DNA of 64,000 nucleotides from Sphingomonas sp. HITSZ_GF. Its GTDB lineage: Bacteria > Pseudomonadota > Alphaproteobacteria > Sphingomonadales > Sphingomonadaceae. The stretch spans positions 1 through 64,000 of the forward strand of contig NZ_JARQXA010000008.1 of the NCBI RefSeq assembly GCF_029543155.1, written 5' to 3'. The translations under genes and the position numbers were made by a program. The notes beneath the pieces were generated by a model that ran no database searches, had not been told where the DNA came from, and worked only from the letters and a program-made list of their open reading frames with translations. Of this stretch, positions 61,663 to 64,000 are shown piece by piece; the first letter of the stretch is position 1; every line of letters begins with the position of its first letter.

Positions 61663-62568
61663 ATGGAACATCAGGACGCGCATGATCTGGGCCTGGCCCA
61701 TGATTTGAAGACCATGGAATTGCTGGCAAGCCGGCGACGCGCGCTCGGCTGGTTCGCCAGCGCAGGCGGCGCAGCGATGCTCGCCGCATGCGACGGCGGA
61801 TCGGGCACCACCGCGAGCACCGCCAGCACCGGCACGACCACCGTGACGCCGACCCCGACCTCGTCGGCCACCGCCACGCCGACGCCCACCGCCACCGCGA
61901 CCAGCGGCAGCTGCGTGGTCGATCCGACCGAGACCAACGGCCCCTATCCCGCTGACGGCACCAACACGTCGAGCGGCGCCACCTCCAACGTGCTGACCGC
62001 GTCCAACGTGGTGCGCAGCGACATCCGCTCGAGCTTCATCGGCAGCTCGACCACCACCGCAGCCGGCGTGCAGGTGACGCTCACTCTCACCCTGGTCGAT
62101 GTGAACTCGGCCTGCGCGCCACTGGCAGGCTATGCCATCTATATCTGGCACTGCGACCGCGACGGGAAATACTCGCTCTACGACCTGCCGGCGGAAAGCT
62201 ATCTGCGCGGCGTGGGCGTGACCGACAGCAATGGCCAGGTGAGCTTCACCACCATTTTCCCGGGCTGCTATTCGGGGCGCTGGCCGCACATCCATTTCGA
62301 AGTGTTCTCGAGCCTGGCGAACGCCACCGGCGGGCGCTACGCCACGCTGATCTCGCAGCTCGCCATGCCGAGCGCGGCGTGCAGCACGGTCTATAACAAC
62401 GCGACCGGCTACACGACGAGCATCCGCAACTTCGCGAGCGTGAGCATCAACAGCGACAATGTGTTCGGCGACAACACCAGCGCACAGATCGCGCAGCAGA
62501 CCCCGACGATGAGCGGCAGCGTCTCCGACGGCTACACCGCCACTGCGGTGATCGGCATCGCGCGCTGA
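61663..62568 (+). CDS. Exported intradiol-dioxygenase-like lipoprotein
   Basis: 301 residues from the ATG at 61663, which has AAGGAGG upstream. The N-terminus has a twin-arginine-like SRRRALGWFASAGG and a lipobox LAAC. A Thr/Pro/Ala-rich linker (about 48-85) follows. The catalytic domain has DPTETNGPYPADG, YAIYIWHCDRDGKYSLYD and FPGCYSGRWPHIHFEV, the last with the family's Tyr and His-x-His iron ligands. The fold is that of catechol/protocatechuate intradiol dioxygenases, normally cytoplasmic enzymes. No aromatic-pathway genes are nearby. Confidence 0.82.
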   Translation: MEHQDAHDLGLAHDLKTMELLASRRRALGWFASAGGAAMLAACDGGSGTTASTASTGTTTVTPTPTSSATATPTPTATATSGSCVVDPTETNGPYPADGTNTSSGATSNVLTASNVVRSDIRSSFIGSSTTTAAGVQVTLTLTLVDVNSACAPLAGYAIYIWHCDRDGKYSLYDLPAESYLRGVGVTDSNGQVSFTTIFPGCYSGRWPHIHFEVFSSLANATGGRYATLISQLAMPSAACSTVYNNATGYTTSIRNFASVSINSDNVFGDNTSAQIAQQTPTMSGSVSDGYTATAVIGIAR

Positions 62569-62580
62569 AAACGCGCGCGA

Positions 62581-62613
62581 GCGGCGGGAGCGAGACTGGC
62601 CTGCTCCCGCCGC
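62581..62613. terminator. Hairpin between convergent genes
   Basis: GCGGCGGGAGC (62581-62591) pairs perfectly with GCTCCCGCCGC (62603-62613), 11 bp around an 11-base loop. It lies 12 bases after the dioxygenase stop and 13 before the stop of the opposing receiver gene, so it may serve both. The minus side has TTTT some ten bases after the stem. Confidence 0.65.
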
Positions 62614-62626
62614 CTTGGCCGAATTT

Positions 62627-63016
62627 CTAGAGGATCATCCCACCGCCGCCGCGGATCGCGAGCACGCGGCCGATCGAATCGAACAGCGCGTCCATCGCCA
62701 CCGGCTTGAACAGCACGTCGTCGGCACCCACGGCCAGGCAGCGCTCGCGCAGGTCGACCGCGGTATCGGCGGTGACGACGATGATCGGCAGCTCGCCCTT
62801 GGCGTCGCCGCGCGCACGGATGCGCTGAATGGTCTCGAAACCGTCCATGCCGGGCATGCGCAGATCGACCAGCACGACGTCGAACGAATCCGCGTCGAGC
62901 ATAGCGAGGCCCTCCTCGGCCCAGCTCGCTTCGGCCATCGTCGCCCCGGCAACGTCGAGCATGTCCTTCACGACCCGACGGTTCATCGGATCGTCCTCAA
63001 TGAAGAGGATGTTCAT
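62627..63016 (-). CDS. Stand-alone receiver (CheY-like) protein
   Basis: 129 residues with a receiver domain only. EDD at 7-9, phospho-acceptor D51 in VVLVDLRMPGMDG, T82 and K104 in VLFKPVAM. No output domain. The gene directly follows a hybrid kinase on the same strand, so it may be its phosphoacceptor or a shuttle. Confidence 0.92.
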   Translation of the reverse strand: MNILFIEDDPMNRRVVKDMLDVAGATMAEASWAEEGLAMLDADSFDVVLVDLRMPGMDGFETIQRIRARGDAKGELPIIVVTADTAVDLRERCLAVGADDVLFKPVAMDALFDSIGRVLAIRGGGGMIL

Positions 63017-63090
63017 GCCCGCCCGCCCGTGGCGACCGGTTTCCAGGAAGTGCGCGCGACCGATTTTGTCATGTCCGGTGTGCTATCGTC

Positions 63091-64000
63091 CTAAGCCGCC
63101 CGAGATACAAGCGGGTCGCGACCACCCGCATTTGAATTTTCTTCCGCAGGCGGAATGATAGCATTGATCAGGTCGGCGCCGGTAACGGGTTTTTCGATTA
63201 TTCGTCCGCCACTTGCCGCAATCAGCTCATTTGTGGTCTCCACATCGGGCTTCAGCCAGAGCACGAAATGGGCCGTCCCCTCGCATGCCGAACGCAGGCT
63301 GTGGAGTGCCGCCACGGCGCCATCGGCATCGGCCTTGAGGGTCGCTTCGTCCGCCAGGAGATGGGTGACGTCGCCCGCCTCGAGCATCGGCAGCGCCTCG
63401 GCCACGCTCGCGGCGAAACGCAGCCTGGCGACGCGCGGCTCAAACAGCGTGCGCAGCATCGAACGGGCGATCGGATTCTTGTCGAACACGACGAGATCGA
63501 GCCCGCCGGCACACTCGCTCGCAGCCGCCGCCTCAGGCGCCTCGGCAGGGACCAGCGGCAGATCGAGGATGAAGCGCGAGCCCTTGCCGTCTTCGCTCTC
63601 CACCTGGATGTCGCCACCCAGCGCGCGCGCCAGGTTACGGCAGATGGCAAGGCCGAGGCCGGTACCGCCGAAGCGGCGCGTCGTGCTGGTGTCGACCTGA
63701 CGGAAGCTCTCGAATATCTCTTCGAACTTGGCGCGCGGGATGCCGATGCCGGTATCCTCGATGCTCAGCTTCAGGCGACGGTCATCGCCCTCCCCTTCGC
63801 CTACCGCGCGCAGCGTGACGCCGCCCTTCTCGGTGAACTTGATCGCGTTGGAGAGCAGATTGAACACCACCTGGCGCAGGCGCGCGGCATCGCTGACGAT
63901 CCAGTGCGGCGCATGGCTGAGCTCGAGCTTGAACGACAAGCCCTTGGCCTGCGCCTGCTCCTCCCAGAGCCGCGTGACTTCGCGCAGCATCGCCGTCAGG
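63091..64000 (-). CDS. Hybrid sensor histidine kinase (3' part, cut by window end)
   Basis: The frame is open through position 64000, so only the C-terminal part is present. It shows the HATPase domain: N box FNLLSNAIKFT, G1 EDTGIGI, F box FRQVDTSTTRRFGG and G2 GTGLGLAIC. After it lies a receiver-like domain, FDKNPIARSM...LLADEATL...IIEKPVTG. Its candidate phospho-acceptor lies in LLADEA rather than the usual hxxxD-MP pattern, so it looks degenerate. The stop is 74 bases ahead of the lone receiver gene. Its His-containing domain must be upstream, beyond the window. Confidence 0.9.
   Translation of the reverse strand, partial: LTAMLREVTRLWEEQAQAKGLSFKLELSHAPHWIVSDAARLRQVVFNLLSNAIKFTEKGGVTLRAVGEGEGDDRRLKLSIEDTGIGIPRAKFEEIFESFRQVDTSTTRRFGGTGLGLAICRNLARALGGDIQVESEDGKGSRFILDLPLVPAEAPEAAAASECAGGLDLVVFDKNPIARSMLRTLFEPRVARLRFAASVAEALPMLEAGDVTHLLADEATLKADADGAVAALHSLRSACEGTAHFVLWLKPDVETTNELIAASGGRIIEKPVTGADLINAIIPPAEENSNAGGRDPLVSRAA

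Overview
The window is GC-rich chromosomal DNA of an alphaproteobacterium, most likely a sphingomonad (Sphingomonas or a close relative). The evidence is the rpsT-dnaA pairing, the protein sequences of the housekeeping genes, very high GC at third codon positions, GANTC (CcrM-type) sites upstream of dnaA, and a family of intergenic palindromes built on CCGGCGAAAGCCGGG. I saw no tRNA, rRNA, IS element, phage gene or CRISPR array.

Layout. 1-13.7 kb is housekeeping. It holds trpS, a lipoprotein with a CAP domain, dnaA and rpsT (minus strand), mutM plus a secreted hypothetical (minus), and then a plus-strand series: ubiE, ubiB, a GT-C-like membrane protein, coaBC, a lipoprotein hydrolase, dut, a TonB_C-like protein and a MoeB/ThiF protein. 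From ubiB onward the stop and start codons in that series overlap. 13.8-23.7 kb supplies nucleotide sugars and priming: a UDP-glucuronate 4-epimerase-like enzyme, a UDP-sugar dehydrogenase, galU, wecB, wecC and an ExoY/WecA-like sugar-phosphate transferase. Among these lie a J-domain protein, msrB, a VanZ-like protein and an M48 protease.

24.1-55.1 kb is a large surface-polysaccharide (capsule/EPS) locus of the Wzx/Wzy type. A plus-strand block (metallophosphatase, class II aldolase, tandem-domain nucleotidyltransferase, GtrA protein) converges on a minus-strand operon. Read 5' to 3', that operon is wzx, galE, sulfotransferase, GT4, GT2, GDPD-like enzyme, a fusion of a membrane glycosyltransferase with a uridine-kinase-like domain, and a HAD phosphatase. 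A divergent plus operon makes GDP-fucose (gmd, fcl) and encodes three GTs and an FkbM methyltransferase. It meets a minus operon with an acyltransferase, two Wzy/ligase-like proteins, a Wza-like lipoprotein, a Wzc tyrosine kinase and an unrecognised TPR/beta-sandwich membrane protein. A GT-C protein and a WcaI-like GT close the locus.

55.1-64 kb returns to general functions: an FKBP isomerase, rpsU, a DUF3617-like lipoprotein, an MFS permease, an atypical lower-GC hydrolase, an OmpR-type two-component pair, an exported intradiol-dioxygenase-like lipoprotein, a lone receiver domain, and a hybrid histidine kinase cut by the window end.

The most unusual part is 25.3-31.9 kb. Its enzymes (aldolase, two fused nucleotidyltransferase domains, HAD phosphatase, kinase fused to a membrane GT, GDPD-like phosphodiesterase) look like a pathway that makes, activates and transfers a phosphorylated small-molecule substituent. 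The product cannot be told from sequence alone.
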